Source: Chitinophagaceae bacterium (GTDB lineage Bacteria > Bacteroidota > Bacteroidia > Chitinophagales > REEL01). Taken from it: DNA of 49,318 bases. The notes under the pieces were generated by a model, which had not been told where the DNA came from, ran no database searches, and worked only from the letters and a program-made list of their open reading frames with translations. Made by a program: the position numbers and the translations under genes. Of the stretch, positions 9,023 through 16,114 are shown one piece after another (within the stretch, counting starts at the first letter, position 1; each line of letters starts with the position of its first letter). Location: contig REEL01000116.1 in NCBI GenBank assembly GCA_007695095.1, positions 1 to 49,318 on the forward strand. The letters are read 5' to 3'.

Positions 9023-9484
9023 TTATATACCGGTATGACCAAAGCCTCCGGCATTTCTATTTGTTAAATTTAATTGTTTGCTGAGTTTCCAGCTAATTTT
9101 TGTGTAAGCTGCTATTACCATTTGCGCAATTCTTTCTCCCGGTAAAATCTCTTGTGTTTCTCCGGAAAGGTTTATAAGAATCACTTTAATTTCTCCTCTG
9201 TAATCAGAGTCTATTGTGCCCGGTGAATTTAAAAGGGTAATACCTTTTTTTAAAGCAAGACCGCTTCTGGGTCTAATTTGAGCTTCATATCCATCAGGAA
9301 GTTCAATTTTTAAACCCACCGGAATTAAGGTTCTTTGAAGTGGCAGTAATTCAATTTTTTCGTTGATGCATGCCCGCAAATCCAAACCGGCAGAGCCCGG
9401 AGTCTGATACTCAGGCAATTCAAAGCCGGATTCATTGATTACTTTTACTTCTAAATAATTATGTGACAAAGGCTTTTCTTGCAA
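9023..9484 (-). CDS. dut: dUTP diphosphatase
   Basis: Hydrolyses dUTP to dUMP, which keeps uracil out of DNA and supplies thymidylate synthesis. All five trimeric-dUTPase motifs are present in order: [40 protein letters not shown] and AGGFGHTG. No in-frame ATG precedes the domain. The candidates are TTG at 9484 (153 residues) or TTG at 9469 (148 residues); I give the longer. Only 11 bp separate it from the barrel gene upstream, so reinitiation is plausible. The length is normal. Confidence 0.93.
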   Translation of the reverse strand: MQEKPLSHNYLEVKVINESGFELPEYQTPGSAGLDLRACINEKIELLPLQRTLIPVGLKIELPDGYEAQIRPRSGLALKKGITLLNSPGTIDSDYRGEIKVILINLSGETQEILPGERIAQMVIAAYTKISWKLSKQLNLTNRNAGGFGHTGI

Positions 9485-9495
9485 AGTTACACTGA

Positions 9496-10224
9496 TTATA
9501 AACCGTTTAAAGAAAGTCCGATAGAAATTGGGGTAAGGGAAGGTCCGCTGCCTTCTTCAAAAACTCCATTTAAGGAATAATAGGCTATTAAGTTGAAGAC
9601 ACCGTATCCAATCCGAAAGGTTGGACCATATCTAAATTGATTTAAGTTTGCAAGATTTTTTTCTTTAACTCTTTGTACATCGCCGTCTTGCTCAAATTTG
9701 ATTTTAGTTTTAGAATCTATTCTGATTCCGCCTTTAAAGCCTAAAGCTACTTTAAAACTACTGCCTCTTTGATTGGGGCGAGTTCTGAATCTTAATTCTA
9801 TAGGAACATCAAGATAAGAGATGTTTAACTTTTTTCTTTTGAAATCATCAAATTCCGGAAGATCAGTAAAAAATGTATTTCCATTAGTATCAATTGATAG
9901 CTGAGCATTGTGAAATACATTGGTGCTTTGAAATCCTATACCCGGAGCAAGACTAAATCTGGAGTTGCCAAATACGATGTCATACATAAAGTTTATGCTG
10001 ATTCCTCTTGAATACCAAAGGGTTGAGAAATCATCAGACATATTTATAAATTCATCATCGCTTTCAAATAACCAATTGTCGTGCGTTAGTTCAACTACCA
10101 GTCTATCCTGGCTTTCTGCCTCTACAATTCTTTCTCCTTCATCAAGAATAGTTCCCTGAGCAAAAGTTTGTATTGAAAATATACTACTGATAAGTAAAAG
10201 GTAAATTAAATTTTTAAGCTTCAT
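9496..10224 (-). CDS. outer-membrane beta-barrel protein, PorT-like size
   Basis: A 242-residue exported protein with a signal peptide (about 1-22, ending FAQG). It then has alternating hydrophobic strands with typical barrel blocks such as [24 protein letters not shown] and [12 protein letters not shown]. This fits the 8-10-strand barrel group often called PorT or outer-membrane beta-barrel in Bacteroidota. PorT itself belongs to T9SS, but I cannot confirm that assignment here. A full promoter at 10287-10316 makes it the first gene of the long minus-strand cluster that continues with dut. Confidence 0.8.
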   Translation of the reverse strand: MKLKNLIYLLLISSIFSIQTFAQGTILDEGERIVEAESQDRLVVELTHDNWLFESDDEFINMSDDFSTLWYSRGISINFMYDIVFGNSRFSLAPGIGFQSTNVFHNAQLSIDTNGNTFFTDLPEFDDFKRKKLNISYLDVPIELRFRTRPNQRGSSFKVALGFKGGIRIDSKTKIKFEQDGDVQRVKEKNLANLNQFRYGPTFRIGYGVFNLIAYYSLNGVFEEGSGPSLTPISIGLSLNGL

Positions 10225-10572
10225 TTTTAGTGATTTTAAATTAGGTGACTATATGGTTAAGTATGCAATTTTTATCTTTCAAAAGGCAAAGTTAAAACAA
10301 ATCGGACTATAAACAATATTTCAACATACAGACTGATTGAATTATCGTTTCCATTTTAATAGATAAGTACCTTTAACCATAAAAAATGATTGTTTAGTGT
10401 ACTTATTTAAATATTTTGACAGGATTTGAAAATAAGAGTTTGATTATTCGATAGATTCTTTAAGCAGTTAAGCATTATTTGAAGTTAATTTGTTGTGGAC
10501 AACATATCCTTCAAAATTCTTCGTTTTACTGCTATATAATTAGCTGGAAGTTCTTGATAAATATTTTAACAT
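10225..10572. other. divergent intergenic region (348 bp)
   Basis: AT-rich spacer between divergent genes. It contains the barrel-gene promoter at 10287-10316. For the plus-strand gene at 10573 I see only an imperfect -7 candidate, ATATTTTG at 10411-10418. No ORF or strong hairpin is evident. Confidence 0.6.
10287..10316 (-). promoter_or_regulatory. Bacteroidota-type promoter of the barrel-dut cluster
   Basis: On the minus strand this reads TTG, 19 bases, TAACTTTG, an exact -33/-7 match. The expected start near 10280 leaves about 55 nt before the ATG at 10224. It probably drives the barrel gene and dut, and perhaps genes further down. Confidence 0.75.
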
Positions 10573-11151
10573 ATGAAACTCTCAAAAAAAAATATCGTAC
10601 AAGCAATTAAAATTCTACTTATGTTTTTCAAATTAAGTTTTCTTTCAGCATTCATGTTTTTACTGACGTTTACTATTTTAGATACTTTTGCAGGGGCTCA
10701 GGATTTGGAACAACCCAGTTGGGGCACACGCATTGATGAAGTTCGTTCAATGATTCAGCAAGAGCCGGATGTTGAAGAAAGCGATTTGTTGCTTTACGAA
10801 GGATATAATTTCGGAGATATGGTCGCTACAGTAGGTTATGTTTTTAACAGACGCCAGCGATTAATCAAGAGATCTTATGTTTTTCATCAGGATTACAGAG
10901 ACCCCCATCAATACATTTTAGACAAAGTGAACATGAAGAATCAGTTAGACATGATTTACGGTTCTATGGAAATGAAAGCTAACTGGAAAGACCCGCGTTA
11001 TTCGGGTGATGTAGCTTTGCTTGGTGAAGCTGTATTAAATGGTGCACTTGAAATCGTTACTGTTTGGTATGATAACAACTCCGCTATTGTATTAACACTT
11101 CGAGGTGATGATGGAAGAGCCAGAATGGTTTTAGATTACGTTAGGAAATAA
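10573..11151 (+). CDS. hypothetical exported protein
   Basis: A 192-residue protein I do not recognise. It has a basic start, a hydrophobic segment (about residues 14-37) and a likely signal-peptidase site near AGAQ (about residue 42), so it is probably periplasmic. The mature part begins with PSWGTRIDEVRSM and is mixed alpha/beta, with GYNFGDMVATVGYVF and VWYDNNSAIVLTLRG. It has no cysteines and no recognisable catalytic motif. Its pattern, a short domain measuring WG..IDEV then paired strands, resembles small envelope-stress or binding proteins only in a general way. It stands alone between a divergent promoter region and a foldable element. Confidence 0.7.
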   Translation: MKLSKKNIVQAIKILLMFFKLSFLSAFMFLLTFTILDTFAGAQDLEQPSWGTRIDEVRSMIQQEPDVEESDLLLYEGYNFGDMVATVGYVFNRRQRLIKRSYVFHQDYRDPHQYILDKVNMKNQLDMIYGSMEMKANWKDPRYSGDVALLGEAVLNGALEIVTVWYDNNSAIVLTLRGDDGRARMVLDYVRK

Positions 11152-11183
11152 TTCCCCCTTTTTACATAGTACTTAGTTATAAG

Positions 11184-11268
11184 CATGGAATCCTGCCAGG
11201 GTTAAGGGTCTGTAAAGGCCCGTGCGTTACTTTGGGTGCTCCCGTTTTTTTACGGGGGCATTTCCATG
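11184..11268. other. GC-rich structured element, possible small RNA or terminator
   Basis: CATGGAA (11184-11190) pairs with TTCCATG (11262-11268), and TGCC (11194-11197) with GGCA (11257-11260). Inside are two hairpins: GGGTC/GGCCC (11206-11210 with 11217-11221, loop TGTAAA) and CCCGT/ACGGG (11241-11245 with 11252-11256, T-only loop). Together they make a three-way-junction shape in a patch richer in GC than its surroundings. It lies between convergent genes. It could end one or both transcripts or be an independent RNA. I could not match it to a known RNA family, and no promoter is obvious. Confidence 0.45.
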
Positions 11269-11271
11269 TTT

Positions 11272-11922
11272 TTAGTAAATAAACTCTTCGTCTCCCAGAA
11301 AGTAAGGTTCGGTATTCAAAATATAACAGTCTAAAAAAGCCTTTATTCTTGCCGGAATTTCTCTTAGATATACTCTTGCGGTTTTTACAGGCGGGTCTTT
11401 TGCCTTGAAACCAATTGCATTAATGTCCTGACTATTTGCAATAAATAAAGCTCGCTGTAAATGAAAAGACTGACTGACGATTATGAAGTTTTTTTGTCCA
11501 AAAACCTTTTTTGCTCTTAAAACGGAGTCAAATGTTCTGAACCCGGCATAATCAAGTACTATACTTGAGTCGGGAACTCCTTTTTGCATGAGCGCTTCTC
11601 TCATATCTCTGGGTTCATTATATTCTCTGAAGCGATTATCACCACTCAGCAGTAATTTATTAACCTTTCCGGAGTGATAGAGTTCGGCGGCAGCTTCAAT
11701 GCGATATTGGAAGAATAAATTGCTTCTGCCGGTGATAGTGTGTTTTGAGGTGCCTAAAACTAATGCGACATGTGTTTCGGGAATACTATTTACAGAAGTA
11801 TAAATTTTTTTTTCCGTAGAAAACTTAACATAAAAATAGATAGAAAAAACTATAACTATTATTAATGTAGAGAATAGAAGTAAACTTAGTAAAAGTGTTT
11901 TTAAAACTTTCATGAATTTCAT
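11272..11922 (-). CDS. SanA/YdcF-type DUF218 membrane protein
   Basis: An N-terminal membrane helix (about residues 8-28) is followed by a DUF218 domain with LVLGTSKH, FFQYRIEAAAELY, LLLSGDNR, RDMREAL and IIVSQSFHLQRALFIA. These are the usual SanA/ElyC family blocks, and the end (NTEPYFLGDEE) also fits SanA. SanA-like proteins affect envelope barrier function; the reaction is unknown. In-frame TTG codons lie upstream, but a TATATTTG box on the minus strand covers them (11929-11936). I therefore place the start at ATG 11922, with ATG 11913 also possible. Confidence 0.87.
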   Translation of the reverse strand: MKFMKVLKTLLLSLLLFSTLIIVIVFSIYFYVKFSTEKKIYTSVNSIPETHVALVLGTSKHTITGRSNLFFQYRIEAAAELYHSGKVNKLLLSGDNRFREYNEPRDMREALMQKGVPDSSIVLDYAGFRTFDSVLRAKKVFGQKNFIIVSQSFHLQRALFIANSQDINAIGFKAKDPPVKTARVYLREIPARIKAFLDCYILNTEPYFLGDEEFIY

Positions 11923-11928
11923 AGGCAA

Positions 11929-11936
11929 CAAATATA
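11929..11936 (-). promoter_or_regulatory. -7 element TATATTTG before the SanA-like gene
   Basis: Minus-strand TATATTTG matches TAnnTTTG. It would start transcription near 11922, giving a very short or absent leader and favouring the ATG at 11922 or 11913. No TTG at the right spacing is seen. Confidence 0.35.
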
Positions 11937-12070
11937 AAGGTCAATATCCACTTATTTATTTTTTTCTCTCCAAAAAAAATATCGATTAAATAAATAAAAA
12001 AGCTAAATGGAATGTGGTTATTTCCTTATAATTGTCACTCATTTTAATTTTTTAACTAAAATACAATACA

Positions 12071-12451
12071 ATGAATTTTCCGGATAATTTGAAGTACACA
12101 AAAGAGCATGAATGGGTTAAAGTTGAAGGTGACATAGCCACTGTCGGAATTACAGACTTTGCTCAAAGGGAATTGGGAGATATTGTTTATGTTGAAATAG
12201 AAACAGAGGGAGAATCGCTTGAGCAGGATGATGTTTTTGGTTCAGTAGAAGCGGTAAAGACAGTATCGGAGTTATTTATGCCGGTAAGTGGTGAGGTGAT
12301 TGAGATTAATTCTGACATTGAAGACGCTCCGGAATCTGTAAATGAAGATCCCTATGGGAAAGGTTGGTTAATAAAAATAAAAATGTCTGACAAAAATGAA
12401 GTGGATTCATTAATGGATGTAAAAGAATATAAAGAACTGGTGGAGGGTTGA
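12071..12451 (+). CDS. gcvH: glycine cleavage system H protein
   Basis: The lipoyl carrier of the glycine cleavage system, shuttling the aminomethyl group between the P, T and L proteins. The lipoylated lysine is Lys63 in GSVEAVKTVSE. DNLKYTKEHEWVKVEGD at the start and EDPYGKGWLIKIK near the end are family hallmarks. The length of 126 residues is normal. The other gcv genes are not in the window. I see no glycine-riboswitch-like structure upstream. A VanZ-family gene follows after 11 bp and a tonB gene 9 bp further, suggesting one transcript. Confidence 0.96.
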   Translation: MNFPDNLKYTKEHEWVKVEGDIATVGITDFAQRELGDIVYVEIETEGESLEQDDVFGSVEAVKTVSELFMPVSGEVIEINSDIEDAPESVNEDPYGKGWLIKIKMSDKNEVDSLMDVKEYKELVEG

Positions 12452-12462
12452 TAAATTAAAGT

Positions 12463-12837
12463 ATGTATTCCCGGTTTTATATTCTTCCCTTAATTTGGGC
12501 TTTAATGTCCGGAGTTTTATTGCTGATGCCGGGAAGTGAATTGCCGGATAATCATACTATATTTCCGGGCTTTGATAAAGTAGTTCATGTTTTTTTGTTT
12601 GCAATTATGACATTCCTGTTGGCGCAGGCATTTAAAAAACAATACGAGATAAAATATATCCGTTATAATAATGTTATACTTTCTTTTGTAATTTGTTTTG
12701 TTTACGGCTTTGTTTTAGAAGTTTTGCAGTTTTTACTTTTTTGGGGCAGATATTTTGAATGGGAAGATTTATTAGCTAACTTTACGGGCTGTATAACAGG
12801 AGTTTTGATTTATAAAATCGTTTTTTTTAGGGTATAA
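12463..12837 (+). CDS. VanZ-family membrane protein
   Basis: A 124-residue integral membrane protein with four predicted helices (about residues 5-22, 40-57, 69-91 and 103-121). It has the VanZ-like blocks GFDKVVHVFLFAIMTFL, EVLQFLLFWGRYFEWEDLLAN and TGCITGVLIY. The VanZ name comes from a teicoplanin-resistance protein of unclear mechanism, and most chromosomal members, like this one, have no proven role. It sits tightly between gcvH and tonB, an arrangement I recall from other Bacteroidota. Drug resistance should not be inferred. Confidence 0.85.
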   Translation: MYSRFYILPLIWALMSGVLLLMPGSELPDNHTIFPGFDKVVHVFLFAIMTFLLAQAFKKQYEIKYIRYNNVILSFVICFVYGFVLEVLQFLLFWGRYFEWEDLLANFTGCITGVLIYKIVFFRV

Positions 12838-12846
12838 TTTTAAAAT

Positions 12847-13644
12847 ATGTTAGTAATCTTAGGTTTAATTGGAGGATTAGCATTGATAATAGCAGCAATT
12901 GTTATGTCAGTCAAGCTATTTTTTATATTTAAAAAACCGGAAGAAATTATCGCAAAAAATAAAGAATCAGGGGCATCGGCCTCTACCTTTGTTAAGAAAT
13001 ATCCGGAAGCAAATCCTCAAATCTACCGGACTACTTTCACTTTAATTGGATTTATATTTAGTATTGGTTTAGCTATTGCAGCTTTTTCATGGACTGTTTA
13101 CGATAGAACGGCTTCGCTTGACGGTGATATTTTTATACCGGATGAGTTTGAAATAGAGCCCCCGCAAACAAGACAAGAACCACCGCCTCCGCCACCACCA
13201 CCGCCACCGGAGATTGAAATTATCGAAGATGATGTAGAGGTAGAAGATGAACCGGATATTTTTGATGTGGAAGTTGAGCCCGAAGAGGTTATAGAGATAC
13301 CGGAATATGTTGAAGAAGCACCTGAAGAAGACGAAATCTTCACCATAGTAGAAGATATGCCTGAATTTCCGGGAGGAGAAGCTGCTTTGATGAGATATTT
13401 AGCAAGCATACCTTATCCGCCAATTGCGAGAGAAAATGATATTGAAGGCTCCGTTTTTATTCGTTTTATTATTGATAGGGATGGAAGAGTTATAGATGCT
13501 GAAGTTGTTAGAGGTGCTGATAGATTGTTAAATGAAGCAGCTTTAAGACATATTAGAAATATGCCAAACTGGAGTCCCGGCAGACAAAGAGGACAACCCG
13601 TTAGAGTTCAGTATACTGTCCCTATAAGATTTAGATTGGACTAA
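12847..13644 (+). CDS. energy transducer TonB, copy 1, two N-terminal helices
   Basis: Carries proton-motive energy from an ExbBD-type motor to outer-membrane TonB-dependent transporters. Instead of one N-terminal anchor there appear to be two membrane helices (about residues 1-28 and 63-84) joined by a charged loop. A proline run (112-121) and an acidic Glu/Asp/Val spacer (122-165) follow. The TonB C-terminal domain is about 166-265, with FPGGEAALMRYL, EGSVFIRFIIDRDG and MPNWSPGRQRGQPVRVQY. exbB and exbD are not nearby. A near-identical paralog follows, and a strong terminator lies between the two. Confidence 0.93.
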   Translation: MLVILGLIGGLALIIAAIVMSVKLFFIFKKPEEIIAKNKESGASASTFVKKYPEANPQIYRTTFTLIGFIFSIGLAIAAFSWTVYDRTASLDGDIFIPDEFEIEPPQTRQEPPPPPPPPPPEIEIIEDDVEVEDEPDIFDVEVEPEEVIEIPEYVEEAPEEDEIFTIVEDMPEFPGGEAALMRYLASIPYPPIARENDIEGSVFIRFIIDRDGRVIDAEVVRGADRLLNEAALRHIRNMPNWSPGRQRGQPVRVQYTVPIRFRLD

Positions 13645-13666
13645 TCTTTTTTACAAGTTCTAACTT

Positions 13667-13698
13667 AAGCCCGGATAAATTATCCGGGCTTTTTTTTT
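13667..13698 (+). terminator. strong intrinsic terminator after tonB copy 1
   Basis: AAGCCCGGATA and TATCCGGGCTT form an 11-bp stem with a 3-nt loop, followed by a run of T. It should end the gcvH-vanZ-tonB transcript and separate it from the second tonB. Confidence 0.92.
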
Positions 13699-13806
13699 GC
13701 ATTAAACAATACTGCATAAAATATATACGTTTTGTAAAAGAATTCGTATTAAAAAGGTAATGATTTTGGTATGATTAACTAATTGTAAATATATTAAATT
13801 TAAATT

Positions 13807-14610
13807 ATGTTAGTATTGTTGGGTATAATTGCGGGATTAGTATTAATAATAGCAACAATTGTTATGTCAATTAAGCTATTTTTTATGTTTAAAAAGAAGG
13901 AAGAAATTATTGTAAAAAATAAGGAGGCAGGTAACACCTCTAATTTGTTTCTAAAAAAATATCCGGAAGCGAATCCTCAAATTTACCGAACTACCTTTAC
14001 GTTAATTGGCTTTATTTTTGGCATAGGTCTTTCTATAGCTGCTTTTTCCTGGACGGTATATGATAGAACAGCCTCTCTTGGAGGAGAAATTTTTATACCG
14101 GATGAGTTTGAGATAGAGCCTCCGCAAACCAGACAAGAGCCACCTCCACCACCGCCTCCGCCGCCACCTCCCGAAATTGAAATTATTGATGATGAAGTTG
14201 AAGTAGACAGCGAGCCTGATATTTTTGATGTGGAGGTCGAACCGGATGAAATTGTAGAGATACAGGAAATTTTTGAAGAATTACCGGATGAAGATGATAT
14301 GCCTTTACCAATTGTGGAGGATATGCCGGTATTTCCGGGAGGTGAGGCCGCTTTACTGAGATATTTAGGAGGTATACCATATCCGGAAATTGCGAAACAA
14401 AATGATATTGAAGGTTCTGTATTTATTCGTTTTGTTATTGAAAGAGACGGAAGAGTTACGGAAGCTGAAGTAGTTAGAGGTGCTGATAGAGTGTTGAATG
14501 AAGCAGCCCTCAGACACGTAAGAAATATGCCAAACTGGAAGCCGGGAAAACAAAGAGGGCAGCCGGTTAGAGTTCAATTTACTGTGCCAATCAGGTTTAC
14601 TTTAGATTAG
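13807..14610 (+). CDS. energy transducer TonB, copy 2 (tandem paralog)
   Basis: A 267-residue paralog of the preceding TonB, with the same order: two N-terminal membrane helices, a proline run, an acidic spacer and a C-terminal TonB domain (FPGGEAALLRYL, EGSVFIRFVIERDG, MPNWKPGKQRGQPVRVQF). The helices and the C-domain are highly alike, while the acidic spacer differs and is slightly longer. Tandem duplication is the simplest origin. The terminator between the copies and the 160-bp gap suggest separate transcription; no clean promoter is visible. The two copies may serve different transporters or conditions. Confidence 0.93.
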   Translation: MLVLLGIIAGLVLIIATIVMSIKLFFMFKKKEEIIVKNKEAGNTSNLFLKKYPEANPQIYRTTFTLIGFIFGIGLSIAAFSWTVYDRTASLGGEIFIPDEFEIEPPQTRQEPPPPPPPPPPPEIEIIDDEVEVDSEPDIFDVEVEPDEIVEIQEIFEELPDEDDMPLPIVEDMPVFPGGEAALLRYLGGIPYPEIAKQNDIEGSVFIRFVIERDGRVTEAEVVRGADRVLNEAALRHVRNMPNWKPGKQRGQPVRVQFTVPIRFTLD

Positions 14611-14974
14611 AATATGCATGGTTTAAAATCCGCACTTTACTGGATAAGCAGTTAATAACTGCATTAAACTAAAGTTAGTTGCCACAAAATAGCCATACAA
14701 ATTTAATTAAGTGATTTAGTTCACCTTAAAGTTGAATAACCCATACAGATTTTTTAAATTTACTCATTTTAGTTGTTGGATGCAGTGTGTCATTAGCAAT
14801 AATTTCTATTTTTTGCATGAACTAATACTAATGAATGTAAATGCTGAAAGTTAGGCTTAAATGATGTCTTGGAAAGGTGAACATTTTTGTTAAAATATAA
14901 TTCCAACAAGTTTGCAAGTTAATGATACCTAAAGTACAATGTTTAAATATGATTTATCTTAAAATTTACTTAAT
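14611..14974. other. intergenic region (364 bp)
   Basis: AT-rich, with no ORF of note. A perfect small hairpin GCAGTT-AAT-AACTGC lies at 14648-14662, 38 bp after the second tonB; it lacks a T-run, so its role as a terminator is doubtful. A promoter-like pair lies near the right end (14887-14914). Confidence 0.5.
14887..14914 (+). promoter_or_regulatory. possible promoter of the DUF1566-type gene
   Basis: TTG (14887-14889), 17 bases, CAAGTTTG (14907-14914). The second element misses TAnnTTTG at one position and the spacing is 2 bp short of the better promoters here, so this is tentative. Confidence 0.3.
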
Positions 14975-15781
14975 ATGAGAAACTTGATTTTAACCGGCAG
15001 GTATAAACCTGAATGGATTGGCCACCGGATTCTTGTCTCAATATGCTTCATTTTTTTAAACAGTAGTCTTTTTGCTCAGCAAGATGGTATCTCCATAAAT
15101 CAGGATGGTAGTCCGCCTCATGAGTCGGCAATACTGGATGTGCAATCTACAAACAAAGGTTTTTTGCCTCCCCGGATGACTACGGCAGAAAGGGATATGA
15201 TTACTAATACTGCAGAGGGCTTGCTCATTTACAATACTGACACAGAATGCATTGAGAATTATTCGGGAGGTCAATGGGTTTGTCTTTTAGCCGGAAGTGC
15301 TTCAGGGCGAGTAATTGGTGAATTGTATGGTGGGGGAGTTATTTTTTCCGTACACAAAGATGCAAATGGTGATGAGCGGGGTTTGATAGTGAGCCTTGTG
15401 GATAACAGTGCCGGTGCTGCATGGAGCAGTTCTTCTAATCAGATTAACACAAGTGCCTGGGATGGCGCATCAAATACAGCGGCTATTATCAGCCAACATT
15501 CTTCAAGTGCCGCTCAAATTTGTGCTGATTATACCGGTGGCGGCTATACAGATTGGTTTTTACCGGCTATTTCTCAGTTGGGTAAGATTTGGAATGAATT
15601 ATATGTGATCAGTCATACACTAGAGTCAACAAGTGGTGCTGAATTGATGACAGAAGTCTCATATTGGTCGTCTTCTTCAGATCAGCAGAATAATGCACAA
15701 ATTCAGCGCTTTAATCACGGTAACGTTTTTGGATCAAACAAGAGTAATTTACTAAGGGTTCGTTGCATCAGGGCTTTTTAA
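14975..15781 (+). CDS. exported protein with DUF1566/Lcl-type C-terminal domain
   Basis: A 268-residue protein with an internal-type signal peptide (hydrophobic about 19-34, ending LFAQQ). The N-terminal mature part contains ESAILDVQSTNKGFLPPRM and EGLLIYNTDT, a stretch common in Bacteroidota surface proteins. The C-terminal half has GGYTDWFLPAISQLGKIWNE, SYWSSSSD and LLRVRCIRAF, which fit the DUF1566/Lcl domain found in cell-surface proteins. No T9SS sorting domain is seen at the end, so the route past the inner membrane is unclear. The gene has an isolated position and its own long upstream region. Confidence 0.8.
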   Translation: MRNLILTGRYKPEWIGHRILVSICFIFLNSSLFAQQDGISINQDGSPPHESAILDVQSTNKGFLPPRMTTAERDMITNTAEGLLIYNTDTECIENYSGGQWVCLLAGSASGRVIGELYGGGVIFSVHKDANGDERGLIVSLVDNSAGAAWSSSSNQINTSAWDGASNTAAIISQHSSSAAQICADYTGGGYTDWFLPAISQLGKIWNELYVISHTLESTSGAELMTEVSYWSSSSDQQNNAQIQRFNHGNVFGSNKSNLLRVRCIRAF

Positions 15782-16114
15782 GCCAATGTTTTAAAATTTA
15801 TAGTAAACACCAAACATGGGGAATATGGAGATTATTCCAAATCCAGGGAGAATGCATTTAGCGTCCAATTTGTCACGCGCTAAACACAAATCGGTTAGTA
15901 CTAGCTTATATGTTACCTAAAAACAATTGAATTGCGTCTCTAAATGAATATTAATGTGTCTAGTTAGTCGACATCGCATTAAAGTAATTAAAATGATTAT
16001 TTCCCCACTCTCCTCACCCCCCCCCAAACTTAAAACAACTACATTACCTAAAAAAAAGACCTGCATAAATCATCTTTACACAGGTCTTTCAGTTTATAAA
16101 GCGCAGTTAAACTT
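15782..16114. other. intergenic region between convergent genes (333 bp)
   Basis: No convincing gene. It contains a weak 7-bp hairpin (TTTAGCG 15857-15863 with CGCTAAA 15878-15884), a run of nine C (16017-16025) that is striking in AT-rich DNA, and a terminator at 16050-16089. Confidence 0.55.
16050..16089 (-). terminator. intrinsic terminator of the alpha-oxoamine synthase gene
   Basis: AAAGACCTG and CAGGTCTTT form a 9-bp stem with a 17-nt loop. The A-tract at 16050-16057 gives a U-tail on the minus strand, downstream of the stop at 16115. Confidence 0.75.

Noticed and set aside
11184-11268. Possible tRNA because of the 7-bp closing stem
   Set aside because: There is no T-loop TTCGA pattern, no D-arm and no sensible anticodon arm on either strand, and the closing stem is not in register with the T-like hairpin.
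12463-12837. VanZ-family gene as antibiotic resistance
   Set aside because: It lacks any van cluster neighbours and sits between gcvH and tonB; the family name alone does not support a resistance role.
13098-13409. Minus-strand ORF rich in Ser and Gly opposite tonB copy 1
   Set aside because: It is the antisense shadow of the proline/acidic spacer of TonB; low-complexity composition comes from the CCN codons of the real gene.
15857-15884. Hairpin as terminator of the DUF1566-type gene
   Set aside because: The stem is 7 bp with a 14-nt loop and no T-run, so chance pairing is likely.
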